Positions 9,127-18,188 of a DNA stretch of 64,000 bases are shown here, in pieces. The stretch comes from Acinetobacter sp. WC-141. Its GTDB lineage: Bacteria > Pseudomonadota > Gammaproteobacteria > Pseudomonadales > Moraxellaceae. The position numbers and the translations under genes were made by a program. The notes beneath the pieces are model-generated. The model searched no databases, was not told the DNA's origin, and worked only from the letters and a program-made list of their open reading frames with translations. The stretch spans positions 26,445-90,444 of the forward strand of contig NZ_AMSS01000072.1 of NCBI RefSeq assembly GCF_000313935.1, given 5' to 3'. Every line of letters begins with the position of its first letter. Position 1 is the stretch's first letter.

Positions 9127-9184
9127 AACAGTCTTGCGCAGTGATCAAAGCGATACTTTGATCTTGCTCAGGACTGTTTTTTTG
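9127..9184 (+). terminator. Terminator after amtB
   Basis: A long hairpin: outer arms AACAGTC (9127-9133) / GACTGTT (9172-9178), inner perfect arms GATCAAAG (9143-9150) / CTTTGATC (9156-9163), then a T run. Confidence 0.8.
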
Positions 9185-9260
9185 TCTCATAGAATGCTGG
9201 TTCTGTAAGCGTAGAAATTTTGCTACACTAGGTCAAAGTAATCGACCCTATAAATCCGCT

Positions 9261-9719
9261 ATGCATTGTCCATTTTGCAACGCCGCAGATAGTAAAGTCA
9301 TCGATTCACGTTTAGCCGCCGAAGGCTGTCAGATTCGTCGACGTCGTGAGTGTGTAAGTTGCGGTGAACGTTTTACCACTTTTGAAAGCTATGAAGTGGT
9401 GATGCCCCGTGTAATCAAATCGAATGGAAAAAATGAACCTTTCGATGAGGCCAAATTACGTCGTTCGTTAATGCACGCTTTGCAAAAACGTCCAGTCACC
9501 CAAGAACAGATCGAAACTGTTTTAAGTGATATCCAATTGCAGATTCGCCGTTTAGGTGAGCGCGACGTGAAGTCTAGAACAATTGGTGAAGTCGTCATGC
9601 AATCTTTATTTGCACTTGACCATGTCGCTTATGTTCGATTTGCTTCTGTCTATCAAGATTTTCAGGATGTTGAAGCTTTTCGCCGTCAAATTGAGCAAAT
9701 GCAGCAACGTGAACAATAA
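9261..9719 (+). CDS. nrdR: Transcriptional repressor NrdR
   Basis: A 152-residue protein with an N-terminal zinc ribbon (Cys3, Cys6, Cys31, Cys34) and a central ATP-cone domain (about 46-136). NrdR binds ATP/dATP and represses ribonucleotide reductase operons at NrdR boxes. Length and all four zinc ligands are normal for the family. It is followed 15 bases later by ribD, the nrdR-ribD arrangement common in proteobacteria, so it probably heads the riboflavin transcript. Confidence 0.94.
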   Translation: MHCPFCNAADSKVIDSRLAAEGCQIRRRRECVSCGERFTTFESYEVVMPRVIKSNGKNEPFDEAKLRRSLMHALQKRPVTQEQIETVLSDIQLQIRRLGERDVKSRTIGEVVMQSLFALDHVAYVRFASVYQDFQDVEAFRRQIEQMQQREQ

Positions 9720-9734
9720 CTATTTGAGATTTTT

Positions 9735-10820
9735 ATGTCTGAGTTGAAAAAAGATCAATATTGGATGCAGCAAGCTATTGAACTTGCCAAACGAGGTCTA
9801 TATTCGACTAAGCCGAATCCAAATGTTGGTTGTGTCATTGTCAAAGATGATCAGTTAATAGGTGAGGGCTTTCATCCTAAAGCAGGTCAACCCCACGCAG
9901 AGGTTTTTGCCTTACGTCAGGCGGCTGAACAAGCACAAGGTGCAACAGCCTATGTGACGCTTGAGCCATGTGCACATTATGGGCGAACTCCTCCTTGTGC
10001 CGAAGCACTGGTTAAAGCACAAGTTAAAAAAGTGGTTGTGGCATGTCCTGACCCAAACCCACTCGTTGCGGGCAAAGGTGTGCAGATTTTGAAAGATGCC
10101 GGAATTGAAGTAGAAGTTGGCATTTGTGAAGATTTAGCAGAAAAATTAAACCAAGGTTTTTTAAAGGCGATGTCTACAGGCATGCCTTATGTACGCTTAA
10201 AAGTAGCTTCAAGTCTAGATGGTCGTACGGCAATGGCATCTGGTGAATCGAAATGGATTACTGGTTCTGCTGCCCGTCAAGATGTCCAGCATTGGCGTGC
10301 TATTTCAGGAGCAGTGATTACAGGTATTGAGACCGTGATTGCAGATGATTGTCAGCTTAATGTGCGTTCACTCGGACATATTGATATTGAGACAGTTGCT
10401 CAGCCGAAACGAGTTGTTTTAGATCGTCAGGGGCGTTTGCCACGTAATGCTAAAATTTTAGAAAACCCTGAAACTGTGATGGTGATGGGGCCATATCGTC
10501 AAGAACTTGCCGATTTAGGCGTGATACAATTAGAAATTCAGCCTTTAAAAATGCTGTTACAGACCCTATCTAAGCAATATCAAATTTATGATGTATTGGT
10601 GGAAGCTGGTGCAACATTATCGACCGCCTTTTTACAAGAAGGTTTAGTCGATGAATTGATCAGTTATATTGCCCCGACATTATTGGGGAAAAGTGCAAGA
10701 GCCATGTTCAATGCAGAATTTGAATATATGGCACAACAACTTCGTTTTACACTTCTTGATGTGACACAACTTGATCAAGATATACGCTTAAGGTTAATCC
10801 CTACGCAAGAGAAAGTATGA
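9735..10820 (+). CDS. ribD: Bifunctional diaminohydroxyphosphoribosylaminopyrimidine deaminase / 5-amino-6-(5-phosphoribosylamino)uracil reductase
   Basis: A 361-residue two-domain enzyme for steps two and three of riboflavin synthesis. The N-terminal CMP/dCMP-deaminase domain carries the zinc and proton-shuttle residues in PHAEVFAL (His54, Glu56) and EPCAHYGRTPPC (Cys79, Cys88). The C-terminal NADPH-dependent reductase domain starts near residue 150 (VRLKVASSLDGRTAM). The stop overlaps the next gene's ATG by four bases (ATGA), so the downstream methyltransferase is translationally coupled. Confidence 0.95.
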   Translation: MSELKKDQYWMQQAIELAKRGLYSTKPNPNVGCVIVKDDQLIGEGFHPKAGQPHAEVFALRQAAEQAQGATAYVTLEPCAHYGRTPPCAEALVKAQVKKVVVACPDPNPLVAGKGVQILKDAGIEVEVGICEDLAEKLNQGFLKAMSTGMPYVRLKVASSLDGRTAMASGESKWITGSAARQDVQHWRAISGAVITGIETVIADDCQLNVRSLGHIDIETVAQPKRVVLDRQGRLPRNAKILENPETVMVMGPYRQELADLGVIQLEIQPLKMLLQTLSKQYQIYDVLVEAGATLSTAFLQEGLVDELISYIAPTLLGKSARAMFNAEFEYMAQQLRFTLLDVTQLDQDIRLRLIPTQEKV

Positions 10821-12109
10821 ATCCAGAGCCTTCGGTTTATCACAAACGTCGTCATGCGGCCCGTACGACAGACGAATATCTTTTCCATCAGCTTGTTCCT
10901 TATTTGGGTAATAAGCGCCGATTGCTCCATCTAATTTTAGAAGCCCTTGAAATTACAGGGACGCTGAATAGCAAGAAAAAGAATCCTCCGATTTTTGCCG
11001 ATTTCTTTGCCGGCAGTGGTGTCGTGTCTCGCTTGGCGCGTCAAAATGGTTACCGTGTGATCGCAAATGACTGGGAACCTTATAGCCATGCTTTAAATCA
11101 TGCGATTTTAGCTTGTACTGATGCGCCTGCTTTTAAAGAGCTGGGTGGATATCAGAAGGCAATCGATTATTTAAATCGTTTACCTGAGGTTAAAGGCTGG
11201 GTAACGCATAACCTTTGCCCACGTAACGATGATGTATACGATCCAACCCGTGATCGTTTGTTCTTTAAACGCCGTAATGGTATGCGTATTGATGCGATTC
11301 GCCAGCAGATTGCAACATGGCAGGCGCAAGGTGCAATTAATGATGTAGAGATGAGTGCCTTGCTCGCGCCATTGCTCTATTCAGCAAGTTTTGTGAGTAA
11401 CACCAGTGGTGTATTTAAAAGCTTCCACCAAGGGTGGGGCGGACGTACACAAACTGCATTAGAACGAATTGAGTCATTGCTTTGGTTAACACCAAGCCGT
11501 TTTTGCGAGATTGGTGATCGTAAGCGTCCTGCTGCTGAAATGTGGTGTGTAGATTCACAGCATCTCGCAAATCAAATGAGTGGTTTTGAAGTAGATGTTG
11601 CTTATCTCGATCCACCTTATAACCAACATGCATATAGTAGTAATTACCATGTTTTAAATGCATTAACTTTATGGGATCAGGTTGATTTACCTTCACCAGA
11701 TACCAAAGGTTATAAGAGTGGTATTGATAGAGCATGGCGTAAAGAACGTCCAAGCCCTTATAACTCTTCTAAATATGCGAAAGATGCGTATGAAAAACTA
11801 CTTTCAACCATCAATGCCCGCTATATTCTGACCAGTTATTCAACTGATGGTAATATCGAGCCGAAAGATTTGCTTATGGCCAATCTGGAGCGCGGTAAAG
11901 TGACCTTGTTAACCCAAGATGTTCCGCGCTATCGAGTAAGTAAACAGCGACAGTCTGAACGTGCACGCGTGCTTGAGTTTATTGTGATTACAGATACTCA
12001 CGCCAAGTCAGGACCACCATTACGTCAGTTATTAGGCCAGCTTTACCACTTCGCCGAGCTAGGTGGTGTAGATACCTCAGGTAATAGTACACAGCTCGCA
12101 CTTTGGTAA
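10817..12109 (+). CDS. aamA: Adenine-specific DNA methyltransferase (D12/AamA type)
   Basis: A 430-residue N6-adenine methyltransferase of the D12 class. AdoMet-binding region: LGNKRRL (30-36) and motif I DFFAGSG (62-68); catalytic motif IV DPPY at 265-268. No restriction enzyme gene is adjacent, so it is an orphan methylase. Position between ribD and ribE matches what I recall for A. baumannii AamA, reported to methylate the adenine in GAATTC and linked to surface motility; I cannot verify that here. Its start overlaps the ribD stop (ATGA) and ribE follows after 43 bases, so methylase and riboflavin enzymes share a transcript. Confidence is high for the family, moderate for the symbol. Confidence 0.85.
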   Translation: MNPEPSVYHKRRHAARTTDEYLFHQLVPYLGNKRRLLHLILEALEITGTLNSKKKNPPIFADFFAGSGVVSRLARQNGYRVIANDWEPYSHALNHAILACTDAPAFKELGGYQKAIDYLNRLPEVKGWVTHNLCPRNDDVYDPTRDRLFFKRRNGMRIDAIRQQIATWQAQGAINDVEMSALLAPLLYSASFVSNTSGVFKSFHQGWGGRTQTALERIESLLWLTPSRFCEIGDRKRPAAEMWCVDSQHLANQMSGFEVDVAYLDPPYNQHAYSSNYHVLNALTLWDQVDLPSPDTKGYKSGIDRAWRKERPSPYNSSKYAKDAYEKLLSTINARYILTSYSTDGNIEPKDLLMANLERGKVTLLTQDVPRYRVSKQRQSERARVLEFIVITDTHAKSGPPLRQLLGQLYHFAELGGVDTSGNSTQLALW

Positions 12110-12152
12110 GCGCTGCAATTTAAGCAGTGTAAAAAGATTTGGAGATTGAGCC

Positions 12153-12812
12153 ATGTTTACAGGCATTATTGAAAGTTTAGGAAAAGTTGAAAGCCTGCAA
12201 AGCGTAGGTGGTGATGTACGTTTGCGTATTCAGACTGATCTGGATATGTCAGATGTACATTTGGGTGACTCAATTGCAACCAATGGTATTTGTCTTACAG
12301 TCATTGAATGGGGCGATAATTGGTACGCAGCTGATGTTTCTCGTGAAAGTTTAAATCGCACGACTTTAGGTAACTGGAAAGTTGGTCAACGAGTGAATGT
12401 TGAAAAGGCAATGTTACCGACAACACGCTTTGGTGGACACATTGTGAGTGGCCATGTTGATGGTGTGGGTGAAATTACTGTAGTACGTGAAGATGCGCGC
12501 TCAATCTATTATGAAGTTACAGCACCTGTAGAACTTGCTAAATATTTAGCAGAAAAAGGCTCTGTGACCGTAGATGGGATTAGTTTAACGATTAACCATT
12601 TACGTGGAAATATTTTAAGCTTGAACTTAATTCCGCATACAGCAGAACGTACTAACATTGGAACGTGGCAAGTAGGCAGTAAGGTAAATCTTGAAGTTGA
12701 TGTTTTAGCGCGTTATATCGAGCGTTTATTGCTAGGTGAGAAGGCTGCTGAACAAAAAACAGAGTCGAATATTAGTATGGCTTTTTTAGCTGAGAATGGT
12801 TTTTTAAAATAA
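12153..12812 (+). CDS. ribE: Riboflavin synthase alpha subunit
   Basis: A 219-residue enzyme with two lumazine-binding repeats (about 1-95 and 98-195) starting with the typical MFTGIIESLG and containing GHIVSGHVDGVG. It dismutates two 6,7-dimethyl-8-ribityllumazine molecules to riboflavin. Ribosome site GGAG sits about 10 bases before the ATG. A tail of about 20 residues after the second repeat is slightly longer than usual. Last gene of the nrdR-ribD-aamA-ribE run, closed by a terminator. Confidence 0.94.
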   Translation: MFTGIIESLGKVESLQSVGGDVRLRIQTDLDMSDVHLGDSIATNGICLTVIEWGDNWYAADVSRESLNRTTLGNWKVGQRVNVEKAMLPTTRFGGHIVSGHVDGVGEITVVREDARSIYYEVTAPVELAKYLAEKGSVTVDGISLTINHLRGNILSLNLIPHTAERTNIGTWQVGSKVNLEVDVLARYIERLLLGEKAAEQKTESNISMAFLAENGFLK

Positions 12813-12832
12813 AAAGCTAAATCGTTAAAATG

Positions 12833-12866
12833 AAAAAACCGGACACTTGTTCCGGTTTTTTTATTT
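12833..12866. terminator. Terminator after ribE
   Basis: AAAAAACCGGA / TCCGGTTTTTTT arms around a short loop (about 12833-12859) with T tail; also A-rich on the other side, so it can serve the convergent small gene ending at 12874. Confidence 0.8.
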
Positions 12867-12873
12867 TAAAAAT

Positions 12874-13092
12874 TTATTGCTTGGTTAGCGTAACCAAGTG
12901 TGTGCCGACCCATGGCTTGTTATGCTGAGTGCGGGTAATTGTAAAATCACCGTTTTCGGACTCACGTGTAAGTAAGATAGATAAAGAGTTAAAGTCGTTA
13001 TGACTCATATAAAATTCTTGTGCTGAAAACGTCCACTGTTCACCCTGATCAAGCTGTTCAACTTGTTTTGAAATCTGATGCAGAATGTCCAT
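12874..13092 (-). CDS. Small hypothetical protein (72 aa)
   Basis: Not recognised. A 72-residue soluble protein without signal peptide or membrane segment; begins MDILHQISKQVEQLDQG and has a short, polar, partly beta-rich C-terminal half. GAGGG lies about 9 bases before the ATG, which supports real translation. It is convergent with ribE and separated by 131 bases from the hypothetical gene at 13224. Codon use is like the neighbours. Probably a lineage-conserved small protein of unknown role. Confidence 0.6.
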   Translation of the reverse strand: MDILHQISKQVEQLDQGEQWTFSAQEFYMSHNDFNSLSILLTRESENGDFTITRTQHNKPWVGTHLVTLTKQ

Positions 13093-13223
13093 CTCTTACC
13101 CTCATTAATTATCTTAAATAGCTACTTTTCATTCTTATAATCAATTGATCTACAAGAATTTTGTGCATGACTATTTTGTGACAATTAAATGTCATTTTGA
13201 TGACAAGAAAAATATTTAAAGAT

Positions 13224-13862
13224 TTACTTTTCTATTTTTTCATCAGAAAACTTAGAATTCTTTAAAATGTATTCAATTTCTTCTTGAGCTGCCGAATTTA
13301 GCTTCGCTCGGAAAGCCGTTACAGACTGTTCAATTAAGCTCTCAGCTTCAAGCTCTAAACGAATACGTAAACTTTCAAGCTCAGATAAGATTTGATCATC
13401 GGTAATACTAAGTTTTACGCCAGCAGAGTAATTGACTGCTGGTGTTTCAGGATTTTTCTGATAACGCGCAGTTTGCTCTGCAACTTCCTGTTCTAAATGA
13501 GTACGTAAAATTTGTAATGTTTCAGTCTGTTCATTAAATTTACGAATTTCGTCTGCTTGCAACTCCGCAGCATAGGCCGCTTCTGATGCACGTTTGTCCG
13601 CAAGTGCTTTTTCTAAAGCAAGTTGACGACGAATACGTGCTTGCTCGATAAGTTCTGCTTTAAGATCTGCGTAGGCTTGTTCAATTTTTTGCTGTGATTC
13701 TATTTGCGCTTTTTCATCATTTAAAACCCAAAGCTGAATAGGCGTTTGAGGCTCTAGTAAGTCACAAATACGTGCCAGATCCTGTTGATAGGTATGACGG
13801 ACAGCTTCAGGCGCATTTAACCATCTTTTTTTAAAATCTTGCCCGACATTTAATGCCACCAT
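13224..13862 (-). CDS. Hypothetical coiled-coil protein downstream of holC
   Basis: Not recognised by family. 212 residues, almost entirely helical and highly charged (Glu, Gln, Lys, Arg, Ala), with long heptad-like stretches at about 55-140 and 155-205, so a coiled-coil protein is likely. No signal peptide or membrane helix. A clear AAGGAG site precedes the ATG by 5 bases. It follows holC by 37 bases on the same strand, making pepA-holC-this gene a probable operon. A structural or scaffold role is possible, but nothing in the sequence assigns one. Confidence 0.65.
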   Translation of the reverse strand: MVALNVGQDFKKRWLNAPEAVRHTYQQDLARICDLLEPQTPIQLWVLNDEKAQIESQQKIEQAYADLKAELIEQARIRRQLALEKALADKRASEAAYAAELQADEIRKFNEQTETLQILRTHLEQEVAEQTARYQKNPETPAVNYSAGVKLSITDDQILSELESLRIRLELEAESLIEQSVTAFRAKLNSAAQEEIEYILKNSKFSDEKIEK

Positions 13863-13899
13863 GGTTCTCCTTAATCAACAGTATTTACATTTTAGCGCG

Positions 13900-14307
13900 T
13901 TATAATTTAAAGGTCCGCGGTTCTATACCCAAACGGCGATACATTTTAAATTTTTCTCGACCAATTTGCTTGGCTGTTTCATTATTTTCAACAATTTCTA
14001 TAATGTGGCTAAAATGATCAACTTGTTCAAGTGCATGATTGTTAAAATTAAATACTAACAAGCCTTGTTCAAGCGGTTGTTTAGCCGAAATACATACAGC
14101 AGCATCAGTCTGGTCAACGCCATGTGCAATGAAACTGACTGGGTCAAAATCCCATAATCTTTCATCAAGAATCTGTTGTAGCTGCACATCTGGGCAATAC
14201 CACCAGATTTTAGGATGCTTCTGTAATATTTTTCGACATAAACGGCAAGCACTATCGACTTGCCGTTCTTCACTGGTTTCAAACAGATAAAAACTAACTT
14301 TAGCCAT
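13900..14307 (-). CDS. holC: DNA polymerase III subunit chi
   Basis: A 135-residue chi subunit: starts [10 protein letters not shown], contains the [11 protein letters not shown] helix and the [12 protein letters not shown] segment of the family. Chi bridges the clamp loader (via psi) and single-stranded DNA-binding protein at the replication fork. Its ATG overlaps the end of pepA by eight bases, the conserved pepA-holC pair of gammaproteobacteria. Length is slightly under the E. coli protein. Confidence 0.88.
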   Translation of the reverse strand: MAKVSFYLFETSEERQVDSACRLCRKILQKHPKIWWYCPDVQLQQILDERLWDFDPVSFIAHGVDQTDAAVCISAKQPLEQGLLVFNFNNHALEQVDHFSHIIEIVENNETAKQIGREKFKMYRRLGIEPRTFKL

Positions 14308-15748
14308 TCGTATTTACACGATTTGCTAAAAATTGCATGAGGAGGGGTACTGGACGACCAGTAGCGCCTTTAGCTGGACCAGATAACCATGCTGTCCCTG
14401 CTACATCTAAATGAGCCCAACGATATTCACGTGTAAAGCGCTCAAGGAAACATGCTGCCGTAATCGCGCCGCCATATGGTCCACCGATGTTTGCAATATC
14501 AGCAAATGGTGAATCAAGTAACTCTTGATAATCATCAATCACCGGCATACGCCATACACGGTCAAAAGATTGTTCACCCGCTTGTTGGAGCTCGGCTGCC
14601 AAAGCATCATCTGGTGAGAACAATCCACTGAGTACTTTGCCTAAAGCGACGACACATGCACCTGTTAAGGTCGCAATATCAACCACTACAGCTGGATTAA
14701 AACGCTTGATATAGGTCAATGTGTCACACAGTACCAAACGGCCTTCAGCATCTGTATTTAAAATTTCAACAGTTTGACCGCTCATGGTAGTCACAATGTC
14801 ACCCGGACGAGTTGCTTTACCAGAAGGCATATTTTCTGCTGCTGCAATTGCACCAACCACATGAATAGGAAGGCGTGCTTCGCATAGTGCACGAATGGTG
14901 CCCAGTACAGAGGCGGCACCGCACATATCGAATTTCATTTCATCCATGCCTAGGCCTGGTTTTAAAGAAATACCGCCTGTATCAAAAGTTACGCCCTTAC
15001 CAACAAGAACAACTGGAGCTTGCTCAAGCTGTGCTTGATATTCGAGAGTAACAATACGACCCGGACGCTCAGACCCTTTACTGACTGCAAGAAAAGCATA
15101 CATGCCTAGATCAGCCATTTGCTGCTCATTTAAAACAGTGACTTTAAGTAAGTCTGGGAATTCAGCGGCTAAAGCTAGGGCCTGTTCTGCCAAATATTCT
15201 GGGAAACAAATATTCCCCGGACGGTTGCCAAGATCGCGTGCATAAGACTGACCAGATTGTACAGCATGTACTAAAGCCAGTTGTTGTTCATCTAGACTCG
15301 TAGTTGAACTAATTAAATCAACCTGTTGTAACACAAATTCATTTTTTTTCGATTTAAACTCATCATAACCATAAGCTGCTTGAGTTAAGCTTAAAGCGAA
15401 TAAATAATGGTATTCGACAGGTAACGCAGCAATATCAATTGCGATATGCTTAAATTTATTTTGTGTCGATTTGATAATCGTTTGAGCAAGTTTAGCGAGC
15501 TTAACTGCCTGAAGTTCGGCTGTTTTTCCTAAGCCAAGTAATTGGCTGTGAGGCTGATTTGAAATCTGACCAAATAGTGGCAGAGTTTCATTGAAGTTGC
15601 CTTTAAACTGGGTAGCGCTAAGAATGCTTTCTAGGTTATTGATTTGATATGTGTTGATGTTGCTTTGTAGCTGTTCTGAATCAACTAACACCCACAAAGA
15701 TTCATTAGATGTCTGTTCGGGAAAAGTTGTATAAGTTGTAAATTTCAT
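14300..15748 (-). CDS. pepA: Cytosol (leucyl) aminopeptidase PepA
   Basis: A 482-residue M17 leucyl aminopeptidase. The variable N-terminal domain (about 1-165) is followed by the catalytic domain with metal ligands in [10 protein letters not shown] (Lys251, Asp256), Asp274, and the signature NTDAEGRL (331-338, Asp333 and Glu335). It is a hexameric Zn/Mn enzyme that removes N-terminal residues from peptides; in some bacteria PepA also binds DNA. It is divergent from lptF and upstream of holC, the same context as in Pseudomonas. Confidence 0.94.
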   Translation of the reverse strand: MKFTTYTTFPEQTSNESLWVLVDSEQLQSNINTYQINNLESILSATQFKGNFNETLPLFGQISNQPHSQLLGLGKTAELQAVKLAKLAQTIIKSTQNKFKHIAIDIAALPVEYHYLFALSLTQAAYGYDEFKSKKNEFVLQQVDLISSTTSLDEQQLALVHAVQSGQSYARDLGNRPGNICFPEYLAEQALALAAEFPDLLKVTVLNEQQMADLGMYAFLAVSKGSERPGRIVTLEYQAQLEQAPVVLVGKGVTFDTGGISLKPGLGMDEMKFDMCGAASVLGTIRALCEARLPIHVVGAIAAAENMPSGKATRPGDIVTTMSGQTVEILNTDAEGRLVLCDTLTYIKRFNPAVVVDIATLTGACVVALGKVLSGLFSPDDALAAELQQAGEQSFDRVWRMPVIDDYQELLDSPFADIANIGGPYGGAITAACFLERFTREYRWAHLDVAGTAWLSGPAKGATGRPVPLLMQFLANRVNTNG

Positions 15749-15891
15749 GGCTGCCGTGATTGCCTATAGAAAGTTATGATGAATTAAAACATTGAAACAC
15801 TTTCAAGCATAGCGTTGCAATGTGCGGTTTTATATTTTTAACATTCGGGTAAACTAGCATTCGTCCCGATTAGCCTTTTGGAAGTATTACT

Positions 15892-16992
15892 TTGATTATT
15901 CGGCGTTATCTCGTCAAGCAAGTTGTCTCTACCTCATTGGTGGTCATTTCCTTATTGACCTTAATCATGATGGGTGGTCGTCTGATCAAATACTTTGGTG
16001 TGGCGGCGCAGGGGCGTTTAGATGCCAGTATCTTGTTTAGCATCATTGGATATCGTTTACCTGAATTTCTAACACTCATTTTACCATTGGGCTTTTTTAT
16101 TGGTTTAATGTTGGTGTTTGGTCGCTTATATGTTGACCATGAAATGGCTGTCTTAAATGGTAGCGGTGTGAGTCGTCATCAATTAGCACGCTTACTCATT
16201 CCAATGACACTTGTTTATATGGTTTGTCAGTCTGTGCTTATGCTTTGGATGACGCCGTGGGGGTTGCGTGAGTTTGAAAAATTAACCACCACTCAAGCGG
16301 TTCGAACCGGTTTCGATTTGGTTCGCCCAAGAGAATTTATTTCTTCTGGACCCTATACGATTTATGCAGGTTCGCTATCTGAAGATCGAAAAAATCTAAA
16401 AGATATTTTCTTTTATCAACGCGCTGCTAAAGAAGATAAACCAGATGTCATGATCTTGGCGAAAGAAGCGACTCGTGTAGAAGTTGCAAATGACACAGCC
16501 AATGTAGTTGATCTGGTGCAAGGCCGCCGTTATGAAATATTCCCGGGACAACCAAAATATACACAAGCAGAATTTCAGTCTTATCGTCTGCGTTTAGAAA
16601 ATGATAAGGATGTTAAGTTTGAAAGTGGTGATGTAGAAGCATTATCAACGACGAAACTGTTCTCAAAAACGAATGATCCAGTGGTTAGAAGTGAGTTGGG
16701 ATGGCGTTTATTTGGACCATTCACTATTATTATTGCTTTAATGCTTTCTGTAGCATTGTCTGAAGTGAGCCCAAGACAAGGTCGTTATTACCGTCTTATT
16801 CCGGCGATTTTTATTTTTTCCAGTCTGATCGTATTAATGATTGCAATCAAGACTCGTATTAGTAAAGAAGAACTCGATATTTGGGCTTATCCTGCCGTGT
16901 TAGTAGTTTATGGCGTTGCAGCCGCCTTATTTTCACGTAAACAGAAGTTGGCACCAAAAATCAAGAAACAGATCAAGCGAGTGAAATTATAA
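15892..16992 (+). CDS. lptF: LPS/LOS export ABC transporter permease LptF
   Basis: A 366-residue inner-membrane permease of the YjgP/YjgQ family with three N-terminal and three C-terminal membrane helices flanking a periplasmic beta-jellyroll domain (about 125-265). With LptG and LptB2 it extracts lipooligosaccharide from the inner membrane and passes it to LptC/A. The start is a TTG at 15892, behind GGAAG at 15880-15884 with 7-base spacing; no suitable ATG is near. lptG begins on the last base of its stop codon. Divergent from pepA. Confidence 0.92.
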   Translation: MIIRRYLVKQVVSTSLVVISLLTLIMMGGRLIKYFGVAAQGRLDASILFSIIGYRLPEFLTLILPLGFFIGLMLVFGRLYVDHEMAVLNGSGVSRHQLARLLIPMTLVYMVCQSVLMLWMTPWGLREFEKLTTTQAVRTGFDLVRPREFISSGPYTIYAGSLSEDRKNLKDIFFYQRAAKEDKPDVMILAKEATRVEVANDTANVVDLVQGRRYEIFPGQPKYTQAEFQSYRLRLENDKDVKFESGDVEALSTTKLFSKTNDPVVRSELGWRLFGPFTIIIALMLSVALSEVSPRQGRYYRLIPAIFIFSSLIVLMIAIKTRISKEELDIWAYPAVLVVYGVAAALFSRKQKLAPKIKKQIKRVKL

Positions 16993-18062
16993 TGTTAGCA
17001 CGTCGAATAGTCGCCAAATATGTGACGAAAACCACTGCGCTTGCGATGTTTGGCACCACAGTTGTTTTGTCGATTTTACAGGTCTTATTTACATATCTTG
17101 GCGAGTTGGGTGAGCTCAAACCAGACTATAACGCATGGCAGGCTCTTATCTATGTGTTATGGGGAGCGCCTCGTTATCTATATGAAATTTTACCTATTTC
17201 TGCCTTGATTGGTGCGGTCATTGGTTTAGGGTCACTCGCGACCAGTAGTGAACTTATTGTCATGCGCTCTGTTGGCATTAGTTTATGGCGTATCGTCGGT
17301 TGGGTGATGCGTTCAGCTTTACTGCTTATTATTTTGTCTTTTGCTTTAAGTGAATGGGTTATTCCATATACCAATGAAAAAGCACAAAGTATCAAAAGTC
17401 ACCGCTCTGTCGCTGCTTTAGGTGAAGTGAAAGGCTATTGGTCACGTGAAGGGCAGCGATTTATCTATATTGACTATGCTAACTCTCAGGGCAATTTAAA
17501 AGACATTCAAGTGGTCGATTTTGACCAGAACTATTACTTGCAATCATTAATTAATGCTCAACAAGGGCAGTTTGTAAAAGATGGTCAATGGGCTTTGAAG
17601 AAAGCAGAACAAATGGATATTTTGGCGGCAGGAAATGCCATCGAAACTAACCATGACGAACAATCGCTTTCTTTAGCATTACAGCCTAAATATGTGCACA
17701 TGGTGACGTTAGATCCTGAAGATTTATCGCCAAGCCAGCTGATTAGTTTCATGCGCTATATGGATGAATATAGTCAGGTTCCAAAGACCTATCAATTGGC
17801 TTTCTGGCAAAAAATTGCCTCGCCATTTTCGTTGATCGCTCTGGTTCTCGTGGCGTGTTCATTTATTTTTGGGCCCTTACGCCAACAATCGATGGGTTTC
17901 CGATTGGTAATCGCATTATTTATTGGTTTGAGTTTCTATTATTTGCAGGATTTCTTGGGCTATGCCAGCTTGGTTTATTCTCCTTCTCCAGCATGGTTTG
18001 TGCTTGTACCTATCTTGTTAATGTTTGGTGCCGGAAGTTATTTGCTTTACCGCGCTCGCTAG
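16992..18062 (+). CDS. lptG: LPS/LOS export ABC transporter permease LptG
   Basis: A 356-residue partner of LptF with the same layout: membrane helices at about 12-35, 60-85 and 100-122, a periplasmic domain (about 130-265), and three C-terminal helices ending near residue 353. Together with LptF it forms the transmembrane part of the LptB2FG exporter. The ATG shares one base with the lptF stop (TAATG), so the pair is translationally coupled. No terminator hairpin was found directly after it. Confidence 0.93.
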   Translation: MLARRIVAKYVTKTTALAMFGTTVVLSILQVLFTYLGELGELKPDYNAWQALIYVLWGAPRYLYEILPISALIGAVIGLGSLATSSELIVMRSVGISLWRIVGWVMRSALLLIILSFALSEWVIPYTNEKAQSIKSHRSVAALGEVKGYWSREGQRFIYIDYANSQGNLKDIQVVDFDQNYYLQSLINAQQGQFVKDGQWALKKAEQMDILAAGNAIETNHDEQSLSLALQPKYVHMVTLDPEDLSPSQLISFMRYMDEYSQVPKTYQLAFWQKIASPFSLIALVLVACSFIFGPLRQQSMGFRLVIALFIGLSFYYLQDFLGYASLVYSPSPAWFVLVPILLMFGAGSYLLYRAR

Positions 18063-18188
18063 TAATAATTGATATGTATGGTTTTCATCAATCGCGGATA
18101 TTGGTGAAAGCCATAGGAAAAAATAGAGTCTTGACCGAAAATTCGGTAAGATATTGTGACGAAATTGTAGACAAAAGAGAAATAGATT

